64,000 bases of DNA, taken from the NCBI GenBank assembly GCA_003993805.1, contig RSEF01000020.1, forward strand, positions 3,332,898 to 3,396,897, read 5' to 3'. A program made the translations under genes and the position numbers. How positions within the stretch are numbered: the first letter of the stretch is position 1; every line of letters begins with the position of its first letter. Positions 12,066 through 24,402 of this stretch are shown here, in pieces. The notes below the pieces were generated by a model. That model was not told where the DNA came from. It worked only from the letters and a program-made list of their open reading frames with translations, and searched no databases. The DNA comes from Himantopus leucocephalus. Taxonomy: Eukaryota; Chordata; Aves; Charadriiformes; Recurvirostridae.

Positions 12066-15000
12066 GGGCTTATCCTCGTTTTAAAGCGTTCTTCTTAAGA
12101 AATTCCTCTGAAGATTCTCAGAAAAGGTTAAAATGATGTTTACACCTCGGACCTCTGCCTGGGAGGTACAGTACGATCATATATTGACATCAGTTCCATG
12201 TTACAGATGTTGAAAGAGTTAAAAAGTGGCAAGGGATTTTTCTAAAAACTCCTGTAACAAAGTCCAGTTCAACAAACCGCTAATGAATATGTTTAAATCT
12301 TGTTAATCTCCCTGGGAATCCACTGCATGTTTTGCTGAATCGCAGCCAAAACACAGACCTCCCACTTACCCACTAGAAAGGGATGGATTTATTTTCTCTT
12401 TCAACGCATACACCAGAGGTTTTAAAAACTTAGTTGTAAGTGTGCAAGGTCTTGTGCCACAGAGTCACGTAGCTGGAGTCTGTTTTTAGAAGAGCTCTCC
12501 GCTACGTGTAGTATATATGTGTAATATATCACTTATATCACTGATTACAATCAGTAAACGCACCATATGCTTCTCCTCTCATTTTCAGTCATCTTTGGTT
12601 CAAAGAAATGCAGGTGGATCATTGCTTCGCTTCAAGGGCTGGGTGAGCAGGAGGGAAGGCACTTCACCTCTCCCTGGGCACTGTTTGTACCATCTCAAAG
12701 GGCTCCAGCACCTCAGAAAACACTTTTGCACCAGACAATATTTCTGTCACCAAAATGTACTTATCTAGTTTGATCTTGGTAATTAAGCATCACAAAAGTT
12801 TTGTGTAGGTATCGTTGAAAAATACATCTCGATGGGGAAAAAAGTGTTCCAAGAGGTTGTTTTCCTTTGTCCTCCATCTGCTGATCTTCCTGCTGACAGC
12901 AGCCCAGTTCATCCAGAGTCCTCTCATTTACAGACAAAACCCTGCTAATAAGGTCTATTGAGAGGCAAATCTCTTTTTTTATTTAGAATTACGCTGTCTG
13001 TCCCTTTCTCTTTATTATGGTGAGGGGAGCTAACCACATGCATAGAAGTGAAGTAAATAGTTTATCTATTCCAGCACTTCTACCCAGGTACATCCCCAAG
13101 TGAGTTTTTTTCGTCAGACAGGAGACTGAGTTCTTAATCTCGCTCTGCCCTTTCAAATCACCTGACATCCAAAGCAAAACATATCTTTCATAAAAATGGA
13201 TGTTTACAACTAATGGGCATAATTTTTAAAACGCAGCAATTGCCAGAGACTGCTGAATGGTGCACCAGATACGGAAGTTTTTCACAGCTTTGGAGCTAAT
13301 GAGTTGTAGACATTGGCAAATACTGACTTTTTAAATTAGAGCTACTATAGTTCAAAGAGACAGATGGCTTTATTTATGAAAAGGGATTTAAGGACCACAC
13401 ACAGAAGACTCCACAGAAAGACAATGTGTTGTCAGAGACCATATATCATAAAATGTGATATTTAAAACAGTTCAAATTTCAATTCCCTTTTCCTCATTGC
13501 CAGCCAAACCTGATGCAGCTGCTTTTTCAAAACCAGGAATGTTTGTGCTTCAGTTTGCTGTGACGAAATAAAAACAAACACAAACCAAGAGGAGTCTTTG
13601 AGAGGTCACCTTCAGAGCTGGAGATATTGTAGAGTTCACCGTGTACCTGATTCAAAAGCCTTTGAACTCGTTCCTGCTAATGCCAATGTGCTTCTCTCTC
13701 TTACTATCGCTTTCAACACCCGTTCTCATTCAATACCCATCGTGTCAAATGCTGGAGACAAATTTAGTGATCAATGCTTTGACTCGTTTCCAGATTCTTC
13801 TTATGCAACTTTCCAGGTATCTGGAGCACAGAATTCCTTGGCAGAAAGGTTGTGGCGACATTTTGCCAGTGTTGTACTTGGCCATCGCTTTAAAATACAA
13901 ATTTGATCATAGGTTTGGATGGCCCAGAGTTACTGAGATTCCAGTTGCTGTTTTTCAGCGGTACTCGGAGCAGTAATGGGCAACAATATGTGGTGTTGGG
14001 AGCAGAGGAGGGGTAAAGCCGCTCCTGTTCAGAAGCAGCTGCCCAGCAACATATCACATAGGAGAGGTCAGAAACTGGTACAGAATGGAGTAGACGTTGA
14101 GAGCTTTTTCATTCATCCACCGAACATCCAGAGCTGCACCGGGGTGGACAGAATCAAATGGGAAAGAGCCGTGCGAGAGACATTGCTAGGAAAGCTGCTT
14201 CCATGTGGAGAGGTGGGGGATGCGATAGTACAGGGATGGGCAGTAGTATAAAACCAGTGCTTGATTTCAAATGAGCATCAAATCATAACCCAGAATGATA
14301 CATAGCTGTTCGTGCTCTAAGGGGATGAACTCCTCGTAGGGGAAGGTATTCCTCTACTGCTGCTGTTATTTTCTTTCCTAGCTTTAAGAACAACTCCAAC
14401 AATCCCTTTCCTGTCAGCACAGCATATGTCTCCTCTGCTCTGCTGTTATTTGAACAGAATACAGAATGGAAGCAATTTCCAGAAAGCACAGCAAATATTA
14501 AGACACGTAGAAGCACAGGGCTCAGGGAAAAAATATCCGAGCAGTTACTTGGCTCTCCTGAATATAGTGTGGCAGCTCAAATATTCATTAAGTCCAGACT
14601 GCTTCAAACAAGGAGGCAAATTCTGGACCTTTAGTTGTACGAGGTGAGTAGTTTATATGTCTTGCAGCCTTCATACGTCAGTGTTGCTTCTACATTTGCT
14701 TGGTTTGGTGCCTACGTCTCCCGGAAAGCCGGGAGTCCGTGCACCAGAGCCTCTGGCACTCACGTGGCCATTTGTGGCTATTTGAATGTCCAAGATAATT
14801 TGTGTAGATTGTCTTTTGTTCTCTAGATTATGGGAACAACATTGAGGTAGTGGTGTGAGTCCTGCAGAGGACACCAAGGGAGTCAGGAAGTTTTGAAATC
14901 TTCATCTGTTGAGACATGAGATCTCAACAAGTCCCTGAGCAACGCGCGCTGATTTGGCCTGCTTTGAGCAGGGCGCGGGACCAGCGACCTCCGGAGCTCC

Positions 15001-16025
15001 CTTCCAGCCTGTGTGATGATGGCTGAAGTTTTGCCAGCTGACTGTCCTGAAAAGCATACACCAACACAAGAAAAGCTGCTGCAGTTCTGCTAGTAACCTG
15101 TTCTGGGTAAGGAGGGATAATTTTCTCATCCTAACCCAATGCATTCGCGTCAGCCAAGCACAGGACTACCTTCAGCCATCAGTTTGCAAACGTTACTTTT
15201 CCCATGTCACCTGGCAGATGTGTCTTGAAGAAAGCATCTATAAAGCAGAGACTGGGGCTCCTGTGCCAATTGAACCCTCAGCCTCCTAATAGCGAAGGAG
15301 ATATCAATGTCCTCCGGGTGATATCTGCGCACCCAGGAGGAGATGGTGGCCACCACTGCACATTCACCCGGAACCTGGAGCAGGACCATTGTCTGTAGCT
15401 ACATCATCTTCAAGCTGTGGTTGTAGCTGGAGCCGCCGTCCACAGGCAAGTGCCTGAGGCCAAGCAAAGGTCTGGTTCCTATTTCAGAAGAGCTTATTCT
15501 GTTAGGCTTACTGGCTGCTCCAATAACGTTTGCATTTGTGGGTTTGAGCTGGAAGATCTTCATTTTCAATCTCCTGCTTTCCATGTAGTTAGCATGGTGG
15601 GAGGGTTACAGCCACCTTAGGGCAAAGACAGACAGACATACCCATAGTGTCTGCTGCTAATTAAAGAGCGCTTAAGAAGTCCTGGGCTGAATGATTATTA
15701 TTCTGTAAGAAAGCAGAATGAATATGTAAATCTCCCCACTGGAAAACAAGACTCGACACCACAGGGACAGACAACAAGCTGCAAGCTCCTGTGAAAGGAA
15801 AGGTCTGTTGTGTTTGACATTCTGTAATCTTTAAGTAAAGCATAATTTAGTCACTATGAGCTGTTACTGCTTTAACGTTAAGACCAATATCACTACTGGC
15901 ACTAAACGTAGCTAGGGATAAAGGCAATAATAAGAAATTGCAGGAGAATAGTGTAATACAGTTTAATTTCCAGCAAAACATAAGGAGGGTTGGGGGATCT
16001 ATTTATTTTAGGATTATGAAATTGN
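12066..16025. other. unique noncoding sequence
   Basis: No convincing gene or repeat was recognised. The stretch at about 12175-12235 has faint similarity to the MIR end region but is too diverged to call. A CpG-richer patch lies at 14940-15000. A single N at 16025 sits at the edge of a poly-T run, where sequencing often fails. Confidence 0.5.
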
Positions 16026-16046
16026 TTTTTTTTTTTTTTTTTTTTT
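16026..16046 (+). repeat. poly-T tract
   Basis: A run of 21 T bases directly follows a single N at 16025. It could be the reverse-strand tail of a retroposed copy, but the flanking sequence shows no recognisable element. Confidence 0.9.
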
Positions 16047-16409
16047 AGCCAAGATTCCAGCAGAAGGGGATAAAGGAAGATAAGTGGCTGACTCAGGCAT
16101 TCTGAAATTAGCGCTGAAGCTTTCTGTTGTAGCTTGTCATTACGCTGTGGACTTGCAAAGCAAGAAAAAATGTAAGTATTAAGTGAAGCTGCCATTGAAA
16201 CAAACTGTTCAGCTATAAGGGCTAAAAACCAGCCTGTTTTTATTGGCCCTTATGCATTTTTATTTTGCTGCTCATTTCTTGTTATACAAGATGTAGCTTT
16301 CCAGAGAGAGAGAAAATAGACCTATGGAGAACCTACTGACCTGTGTCTGGTATTTAGACTTTGTACACACATTACTATGTTACCTGGATTTATTATATAC
16401 TAATAAATA

Positions 16410-16480
16410 ATACAATAATATCATATATTTATATAGCACCTTTCTATTCCCAGAGATTCCAAAGCGCTTTGAAAACAGCA
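16410..16480 (+). repeat. ancient SINE/LINE-type repeat fragment
   Basis: The stretch contains 'tatatagcacctttct' at about 16431-16446 and 'ccaaagcgctttg' at about 16459-16471, in the order and spacing seen in a widespread old amniote repeat (a MIR/L2-like module). Weaker similarity may continue to about 16600 around 'ccacagctaagagg'. The family assignment is not certain. Confidence 0.5.
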
Positions 16481-16600
16481 GGACTTAATTGTCTTCTCAC
16501 TTCGCTTTTATTCACTTTTGTCTTCAGGGGGATTACTCTTGATTTACACTAAAAATATACAAGAATTGGTTATTTTCCCTCTGGTCCACAGCTAAGAGGA

Positions 16601-19337
16601 ACCGCAGCAATTATGAGAGATCACTTAGAAGCATGATAAGCCATTTAGGACAGAGAATGAAAATGAGGGGTTTTTTGACTTAACAGAAAAGAGAGTGCTA
16701 TAGAAAAGCAGAATATTCTAAGCCACAGCTGGAATTTGGTTAGGAGCTGTGGCCCAGAACCATTTTGTTCAAAGCATCTCTTAGTCTTAAGTGACCAACC
16801 GTGCGTTTACATTTCATGGGAGCAAGGGCACTTTTGATACACTACTGGAATATCAGCTTGGTTTTTGCAGTTGCTCACAGTCGTCGTTTTGTACTCATGG
16901 GGTCCTACCGCATTTGTCCCTCCCTCTGTGGGTGCCTACACGGGGTCTGGAATTTATAAAGTTCATTTCTAGCAAAAGATATGTCCCTGTGAAACAGCCT
17001 TTGAAAACAATATTACATTTTTTTCATTAATCTATGAAGTCTGTGTGATCTGAACTGTGTAGTGGAGACACAAGTGCCCTATAAAGAGCACGGTACATAT
17101 TGCAGTACTCAGAACAGTGTCCTCAGCTGGCAAATGAACATTTTTTTAAAAAAAAAAATTAAAAAAAGCAGATTTTCATTTTTGCAAGAGCTGATGCTTT
17201 AAAATTCTGTGCCAAACTATTCAGTCTGTGAAGAATTATTAACTAGAAAAGAAATCAGAATATTCTGATGTTTTAAAATATTTTACTGTTTTGAACTTTC
17301 CCTTAAAGTGATTTTTTTTTTTTCTCCTGCTTGATCTTTTAAGTGGTACAGTGCAAATAGCTTTCAACTAAAACAGGGGGTGAAATCTGATTGGTCCTTC
17401 ATGTTGTTTAGATTTTCGAGCTTCCTAAAAATTGAGTATTTTTTGTTTTGATTAGAAACTTTTATTTTTTAATTGCTAAAAATCCGTATTTGTCTCTTTA
17501 ATGTGGAAATGCTATTTAAGTTCTGGTTTGATGTTTGACCTTCAGAGCCAGGAGGAACTAATTCCTTCCCTCTCTCCCAACTCAGCTGTGGGTGAGGCAC
17601 AGAGAAAAAGACAGAAGTGCTTATGGCTAAGCGCTATATAGCTTTTGTCGATAGCTTTTGTTGAGAAACCACACCGCTGCTGTGGTTTAGAGCTGGGGCT
17701 TTGCTTTCTGAGCCCTGGGTACTTCCATTCGTGAGAAGAACAGAGTGAGGACGAGCTGCAAGTTTCAGGATCTACAGCTGGTCTCCAGGTTGTCTCTGCC
17801 ATTGCCTCAGTTCTGCTACGTGGTGTTTTGGCTCTCTAAAGGTGGAAATGTAGGCAGCATGACAAAGATTGTTGAAAATGGCTAGAGCTGCTAAGGGCAA
17901 ATGGGGTAACAGCATTCCTGTGGGAAGATCCTGCGTTTCCTCGCTTGTGCAGCTTTTGTACTGAGCAATATTTGTCCTTGAGAGCTGTATTAATTCATAA
18001 GCTTAGTTTAGCACAGGTGCAAACTTCAGAAAAGCTTTTTTTTTTTTTTTGCTATTCATAAAGAACACTGATGCTTTCAGTGCCACCAGGACTGCATCTG
18101 CCACCTCCCCTGCAGAGAGCTGTTATCAGTTACTGCATATGCAAAACCTTTGAGCTGGGCTGTGATAACCACAGCTGGGCTCACCTTGTGTGTCCATGTG
18201 GAGAGAGCAATGACTTCAGTTCAGACAGCACCTTTGGTTTTGGCAGTGCCAGCGCCTTGCCGTGCATCAGAAGAAGACAACCTGAGGCGCCCAGGTGGGT
18301 AGGATTCACTGAGGTTATGGGACGTACTAGAGACTAAAATTCACATTGCAGACACAAAAGATGGAATAGGCTGAGAAAAGCACAGCTGCCTGCGGTGGAG
18401 CGGGGAGGGCGTCGCTTGAGGAATCATGAGCATATGACACATCCCCTTAAACTGAGGTGAGTGAAGTATATACCCTATCCCATGAAAAGGCCATTGGCTC
18501 CATCCAAGATAACATAGAGGGAGGTTCTTAGGTTTTCCCTGTGTGCCAGGTAGCCCTTCGCATCTGAACAGCTTCCCCGTCTCTGCCCAAGCCCTGCTTT
18601 TGCTGTAAGGCCCCAGGTCTTGAAGCAATTTTATCCAGGCAGCCGTATGTCCAGCAAAGAAACAGAAAAGATTTGAAAGTGGAGATTACTTCTTCTCTGA
18701 GGAAATTACTAACGATCTGCAAAGTTTACAGCACAACAAATGAGAGCGAGTGGGTGAGGGCAAAGTGCACTGGCTATTTTAAAAATATACTTGTTTGTTC
18801 TAAAGGCTGAAGTGGCGCTTTGGAGAGAAATAAAACAAGGATGAGGAAGCAGTAATAAACCAGGACTGTTGTGCAAGTGAACAGTTGCCTTCCCGAGGGA
18901 GCACTTACAGGCCCTACTGATGTGTGATGGTACTCCTTATCACTCAGTGCTACCAGCTATTGTAATAAAAGTGCCCTTGTAATGGCTGGGTGGGAGCTCC
19001 TGGCTGGGGTAGTGACTGCGCTCCTGGGAGAGGATTTGCCTTGGACCTGGTAGGGTCTTGGTCTCAGTCTGTGTCGTCCTGCCTGCCGTTTATTGATCTC
19101 CAAGGAGAAGACTCCACTCAGGGTACCAAGGGTCGTTTCTCACTGCCAGCTAGCTAAATGGCACAGGGCAAGAGGTAAATACGAACAGAAGGAAGAGGCT
19201 TTAATGAATGCTTCACACTTGAAATGTGATGATTCTTCACGAATGAAAGGGATGCTCATCTCAGCTGACTAAATCTTGAACCTCTGGCATTGCACTATTT
19301 TGTGTCAGATGCGTCCCCAGTATTCAGAGGTCAGTTC
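16601..19337. other. unique noncoding sequence with A/T homopolymers
   Basis: No gene or interspersed repeat was recognised. T/A homopolymer tracts occur at 17142-17166, about 17310-17323 and 18036-18050. The stretch 17140-17520 is markedly AT-rich. Confidence 0.5.
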
Positions 19338-19566
19338 TTATAAACAGCCTGGGAACTAAATGGGCTGCAGCAGCATCCTTGCAACAAATTCAACTTAGAG
19401 GTAGTATTACATACAAACTGAACTTGTTCTCCGAAAGCGTTTACATGTGAGNTTATAAACAGCCTGGGAACTAAATGGGCTGCAGCAGCATCCTTGGCAA
19501 CAAATTCAACTTAGAGGTAGTATTAAATACAAACTGAACTTGTTCTCCGAAAGCGTTTACATGTGA
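19338..19566 (+). repeat. 113-bp direct duplication across a single N
   Basis: The unit at 19338-19450 recurs at 19453-19566. The copies differ by one substitution and one inserted G, and are separated by one base and an N at 19452. Near-identity plus the N points to unmerged haplotype copies or overlapping contig ends. The N does not allow a real tandem duplication to be ruled out. Confidence 0.85.
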
Positions 19567-19841
19567 ATTCTGCCAAAATTTGTTTTAAGGCACAATAAAG
19601 AGTCTGATCTCTTTCTGTGCCAAACATCAGCGTTAAAAGAAATGGTTCGACATAAATATATTGAACTGCTCTTTTTCCTGAGTGTACCTGCTTGATACCT
19701 GTGGGTACCAAATCAAACTGGCTTGCTCCAGGCAACTCAGCCTCCCAGGTATTCCACAGAGCTGGGAAAGGTAAATTTGTTATGATCTTGCTCAGAGGTC
19801 TTATTTTCTCATCTTTGTTGCAGGAATGACCTAGAATGGCA

Positions 19842-20116
19842 AAGCGATCTTGAGGTCCAGAGCCTGCGTGAGAGATGTCTCCCAACCCCAGGTAAGCCCC
19901 TGGTCTGGCAGCTGTGAAGCAGCTGTGAAGCAGCAGCCAGTTCTCTGATGCTGAGAGAGCATGAACATGTCCCGGTAGCCGGGGCANAAGCGATCTTGAG
20001 GTCCAGAGCCTGCGTGAGAGATGTCTCCCAACCCCAGGTAAGCCCCTGGTCTGGCAGCTGCTTCAAGCCAGTTCTCTGATGCTGAGAGAGCATGAACATG
20101 TCCGGGTAGCCCGGGC
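19842..20116 (+). repeat. about 130-145-bp direct duplication across a single N
   Basis: The copies occupy 19842-19985 and 19988-20116, with an N at 19987. The first copy contains an extra local repeat of 'gcagctgtgaa' units, making it about 15 bp longer around 19911-19943. The rest is nearly identical. An allelic length variant kept as two copies at a contig join explains both the indel and the N. Confidence 0.85.
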
Positions 20117-20679
20117 GGGTGTGTCTCTCCCTCTCCATTAATTGCTGAAGGAGCCTAGGTGAATTAAGCAAAATGTTTATGTGGCAAACTTTATGTGAGA
20201 TGAATCTGTGCCCTGAGGAAATCTTGATGGCTTTCCCAGGCTTTCAGCCTAGCCCTCAGAAAATAAATATGACATCCTGGAATGATATATTTGCAGTTGC
20301 TTTTTGCTGACAATAGCAATCTACATCTTGTGTACAGAGGAAAAAATATTTCCCTATTATCCCTACGACACTGGATTGAAATCCTGGGGTTTCTTTAGCA
20401 CTTGTGATGTTATGGAACATTGCCTCCAAATCTGAACGCACCAGCTCAGTCGGCCTCTACTGCCAGGTCATGTTGTAGAAGGAGGTTCAGAAATGCCCAC
20501 GAGTGATGCTCTCAGAAGAGGGAAAGGGGTTTTTTTTATTTCTCTAATTAAGAGGTACGTTGGTATTCTGCAATAACACCAGCATACAGAGTTGTAGGGA
20601 TGCTTCTAATTAACTTCTGAGGTGGTCTTTATCAGTATTTCATTTGAACAGGTCATGAGCTTAGTTGTCTTTGGGACAA
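20117..20679. other. unique noncoding sequence
   Basis: No repeat, gene or RNA was recognised. Confidence 0.5.
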
Positions 20680-20812
20680 CTCTGCAAAGGGAAACTGAGG
20701 CACAGCGAGCCCGAGTAACTTGTCTCAAATTGTATGAGGATTCTGAGAGAGTTGGAAATCAGTCTCAAATCCTGATGTAGTTCCCTAATCTCTGAGCCTC
20801 CCTCCTATAGCA
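20680..20812 (-). repeat. MIR SINE remnant
   Basis: The block 'gggaaactgaggcacagcga' at about 20690-20709 is a strong match to the conserved 'ggaaactgaggcacagag' segment of MIR in the reverse orientation. It is followed by diverged counterparts of the 'cttgcccaaggtcacac' and 'gggattcgaac' blocks at about 20716-20775. This is the clearest MIR-type copy in the window. Confidence 0.75.
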
Positions 20813-22394
20813 CTTTGGGACAAGGCTATCAAGTGCTGCATGATTCCTAATAAACTAGCGAGGCTTTGCAATGCTCCTTATCCTGCTTGCAGAGAGCTTC
20901 TCTTGGATGTGCTTTGGCTGGAAATCAAAGCTAATATTTTCAAAAGTGACTACAAATTTCTGATACCTTGGAGTTTACAAAACAAATGCAAGAAGTAACA
21001 AACCTAAACCTTTCTCCTCCTCCAGAGGAGAGAACACTCCCTTTCCACAAGTTCCCATTCATTATTGTTGTGAGAATTATTATCAAGAAAACAGCTGGGA
21101 TTTCATATGTTTTTCACTCCCTCTGTCTTGCATCCAAGTTGAAGAGGGCATGGATGGAACATCTCCTTTTTATTGCTGGAGCCTATGGAGAATTAAAACA
21201 AACTTTTTTGATCAAGTAATTTTGTAGTATAGGAATGATAATGCTCCTCCTGAAATAATATTATAAGCATAATTAAAAGAACTCCCAGAAGAAGAGAGTC
21301 AGCAGTTTTGGAAAAAAATTCGACCTTATGTAAATGATAATATGAAAGGGCAGGGCAGGGACTTCCGAGTGCTTTATTTTGTGTCGTCTCTGTAGTATTT
21401 CTGTAAAAAATTCTGAAAAAAGATTCTGTAAAACGCTGCTTCTCTACTTGGATGTTACACAACTATGCTTTAAATGGTTGAGTATTCAACAGAAAATTGA
21501 ACAAAACATAGTTTTGTCTCATCCAGCCATGGTTAGGAGCATCGTATTTCCGCACTGCCTGAAGGAGGTGTCAATGTCTCTCTGTGCCCACTTGCTCCGG
21601 GGAAAAAGATGCGTGCGCTGTGGGTGCACCGCCTGATTACAGCACCTGGACCTCGCTCATCGTCTTGGGCAGGAAGGCAACCTTCAGCCATTGCCTCTCT
21701 CCGCCTGCCATCAGCTTCACGTCCTCACTTAGTCACGTACCCCCACAGCTGACAAATAATGCCGAAGGATGTTCTTGTGGGCCTCCCGTGACGCAGGCCC
21801 TATGCTGGGCCCTCTTACGCTGCCACTGCGACAAAACGTGGGCTCTCCCGAAGGCGCAGTGGGGAAAAGACCAGGCCAAAATCTGGGGGGAGTATTTTTA
21901 TTTGTTGAACCTGAAACCAAAAGTGACTCTGGAGTAGTATTTATTATCTAGGTTTATATAGTTTCATATAAACAATCACATTTTTAGTCAATCAGTCGGA
22001 TAAGGGAAGAAACCTGTTGGTTTGGTTTTTTTTCTCCTCGGGAAAGCTTATGTGACTTAAACTTTGTGACCAGCAAATCCCTTGCAGAAATGAACTTTGC
22101 TCAATCTGCATTCAACTACATGAAATTGGTATAACATAGCGGCTCTGCCAATTTATTCATACATCTGATATTTGCTAATGTGCTTTGATTTATTGGCTTT
22201 CTCATCTCACAGTAAAACTGTATTTTTTTATACTTTATTTCCTCCACAATCCCTAGCATGCACAGTTCCTGCTGGGCCTTCACAAATTAATCTTTGATAT
22301 TTTTTCCTCGCGTCTTGCACAAGCAGAGAGCACCATCCATCTCCTTTCGAAATTGGTTATGCTCCAACTTTCTGCTTTTTCTCTTTTCTGCTCC
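20813..22394. other. unique noncoding sequence
   Basis: No repeat or gene was recognised. The stretch 22080-22220 is AT-rich and free of simple repeats, a composition often seen in conserved noncoding elements, but conservation cannot be judged from one sequence. Confidence 0.45.
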
Positions 22395-22505
22395 CCGTCC
22401 CCTAGCACTTTCCGGCGGCCCCGTCTGTGTGTGTTCCCCCGCGCCATTGCTCGCGTCAGGGTCTCTCCAACGCGGGGGGAGGGACCTCCGAGCATCCATG
22501 GAACA
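22395..22505. other. short CpG cluster
   Basis: About 11 CpG dinucleotides occur within roughly 110 bp, far denser than in the flanking AT-rich sequence. Examples are 'ttccggcggccccg', 'cccccgcgcc', 'gctcgcgtc' and 'aacgcgg'. The patch is shorter than a conventional CpG island. It could mark a small promoter, an enhancer or a decayed island; no gene start is visible. Confidence 0.45.
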
Positions 22506-24127
22506 GCACACGCTCACCGGACTCTCTTCTCTGCCTGCTTTTTGTCCTCTCTGCAGCTGGCAGGAAAGGCACTGAGCAGCAAAGAAAAGAGCTGTCACCT
22601 TTCCCCTCGTCAGCAAAACAATTTAATTGATTTTACCCAATCTCAGAGACAATCTTCAGCAGGAGAAACTAGTCGTGCTCTCTGAGACCCCAGGCCAAGC
22701 TGGGCTCCCATTTAGCTAAGAAATGCATCGTGCAAACCTACCGGTTTGTGGTTAGAAGCGCCGGTGTTAAACTTGTAGGGCCCTATGCAGGGAATAACGT
22801 CAATTGTGCTGACGTCTTTTTCTGGGGGGCCCCAAACCTGCTATTTGTTTAAATTTGTGTGTGCAGGACTTAGATAGAGATGCATTTTCAGAGGATGCTC
22901 AAACTTGACTGGGGTGCTGAGGATAGATTTAAATTTAGATGTAATTGTCTCTTTTTGCTTGTATAAAATCTGAGGAATGATAATATCTACAAAATGGGCC
23001 TTGCTATCCTTTGTTGCTGCTGTTGTTGTTCTTTTCAAAGACTGGTTGTTACCATGAATACAAATACCTAAAACAGGTAATGGACATTGTAAGCTCCATT
23101 CTGGATGTCCTAGGGATGGAGGAAGGATACATAGAGGCAGTAATAAAAGCTTTAATTTTGTCAACCATGTTTGAAAGCTGGATTCACAAAAGGTTTAATG
23201 GAAGGATTTGGATGCTGGATAACTTTTTCCCAACCCTTTTAGGTGCACTAACTGAGAGAGGGATAATCAAATTTAAGTGACTCTGCTTAATTCACTGGAA
23301 ACCGTACGATCCACCACTGCGACAGCTCTTTTAAAAAGCTTGTTCCATTATCCCAGGCAGTTTGGGACCCCTGGTGTACAGACTAGTGCAGAGCCCAGGC
23401 AGTGGAAACCAGCAAGACTATTTCCCTAAACTGCTGGAATTTTTATGATTGCTGTATTTTAAACTACTTACAAACATACTGTTAATCTGCTCCCAAATAC
23501 ACCTATGTTTTAGGATCGAGATAAGTGCATTTGAATGCAAATGTGGGTAATGCAATGCAAATTGCTTTAATGAAAACGAAGCTGCCTCCTTAAAAGCATT
23601 GGCATTACCAAAAGAATACAGGCTACTATAACTTCCCAGAGTACACGGCATCATGAGTTTATTCTCAGAACTAGATGCTCACCAAGGAAAGCACATACAA
23701 TACATAAGATAGAGGAACGTACAGTGAAAAGGGAATAAAGCTGAGATGAAAGGAAAGAGGGGGAGAGAGCAAAGTGAGAGGGAAAGAGGATGCTACAAGA
23801 ATCAGCAGAAGATTAAACTTGCATTTGGTCACAAAAGAAGAACTACATTGGTGAAGTCTAGACACAGCAATATATAAAGAAAAACGGGAGTGAGAGGGAA
23901 TGGTTTTAAGCTGACAATGGTTTGGAATGAAAATCCCGAGGCCTGCCCTGTCCCAGATCTGATCCTAAGCTGAGCGCAATGGATAGGATTTCCCTCCAGC
24001 CTTCCCAGGCAGAAACATCTGTCCCTGGGCTGCTGCGTGATGAACTGCGGCTGCATTTGGGAGCCTGATCCTCTTTTTAATCTTGTGGCTGATGCCAGGT
24101 CTGAAATGCAAAGAAAAAGAATCAACT
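22506..24127. other. unique noncoding sequence
   Basis: Two TGACGT half-sites in inverted orientation lie at 22797-22802 and 22810-22815. A purine-rich tract runs from about 23725 to 23792. The 89-codon plus-strand frame at 23011-23280 has no recognisable domain. Confidence 0.5.
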
Positions 24128-24158
24128 CCCCCCATCACCCCTCCTCCCCCTCCCCCCC
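24128..24158 (-). other. strong putative G-quadruplex motif
   Basis: C-runs at 24128-24133, 24138-24141, 24146-24150 and 24152-24158 (6, 4, 5 and 7 bases) have spacers of 4, 4 and 1 bases. On the minus strand this gives four long G-runs with short loops, a pattern known to favour stable G-quadruplexes. The plus strand could form an i-motif. Confidence 0.7.
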
Positions 24159-24321
24159 ACCAAATCCAGGATGAATCAACTTGACACAAAGCGAACTGGG
24201 GTCTTCGTAGGAAAGGCAGGGGAGAGAGCTGGTATCACTGCTGGTTAGCAAGAGCATCCTTGTCTCCCTGCCTCACCACGTAAAGGAGAAACAGAGGGGC
24301 AAAGGAGCAGCGCTGTTTGCC

Positions 24322-24402
24322 CTACGGCCTTCAATGGGGCTCCCACCCCTCTTCCGTGAAGCACTAAAGCTCGTGCCTCATGCCACTGACTTCAGTGGAA
24401 AG
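24322..24402. repeat. ancient amniote repeat fragment of unassigned family
   Basis: The ends carry 'ttcaatggggctccc' and 'ccactgacttcagtgg', the core motif also seen near 12.0 and 60.4 kb. The middle is diverged. The family is not assigned. Confidence 0.4.

Noticed and set aside
12175..12235. Possible MIR end region
   Set aside because: Only scattered short matches; too diverged to separate from chance by eye.
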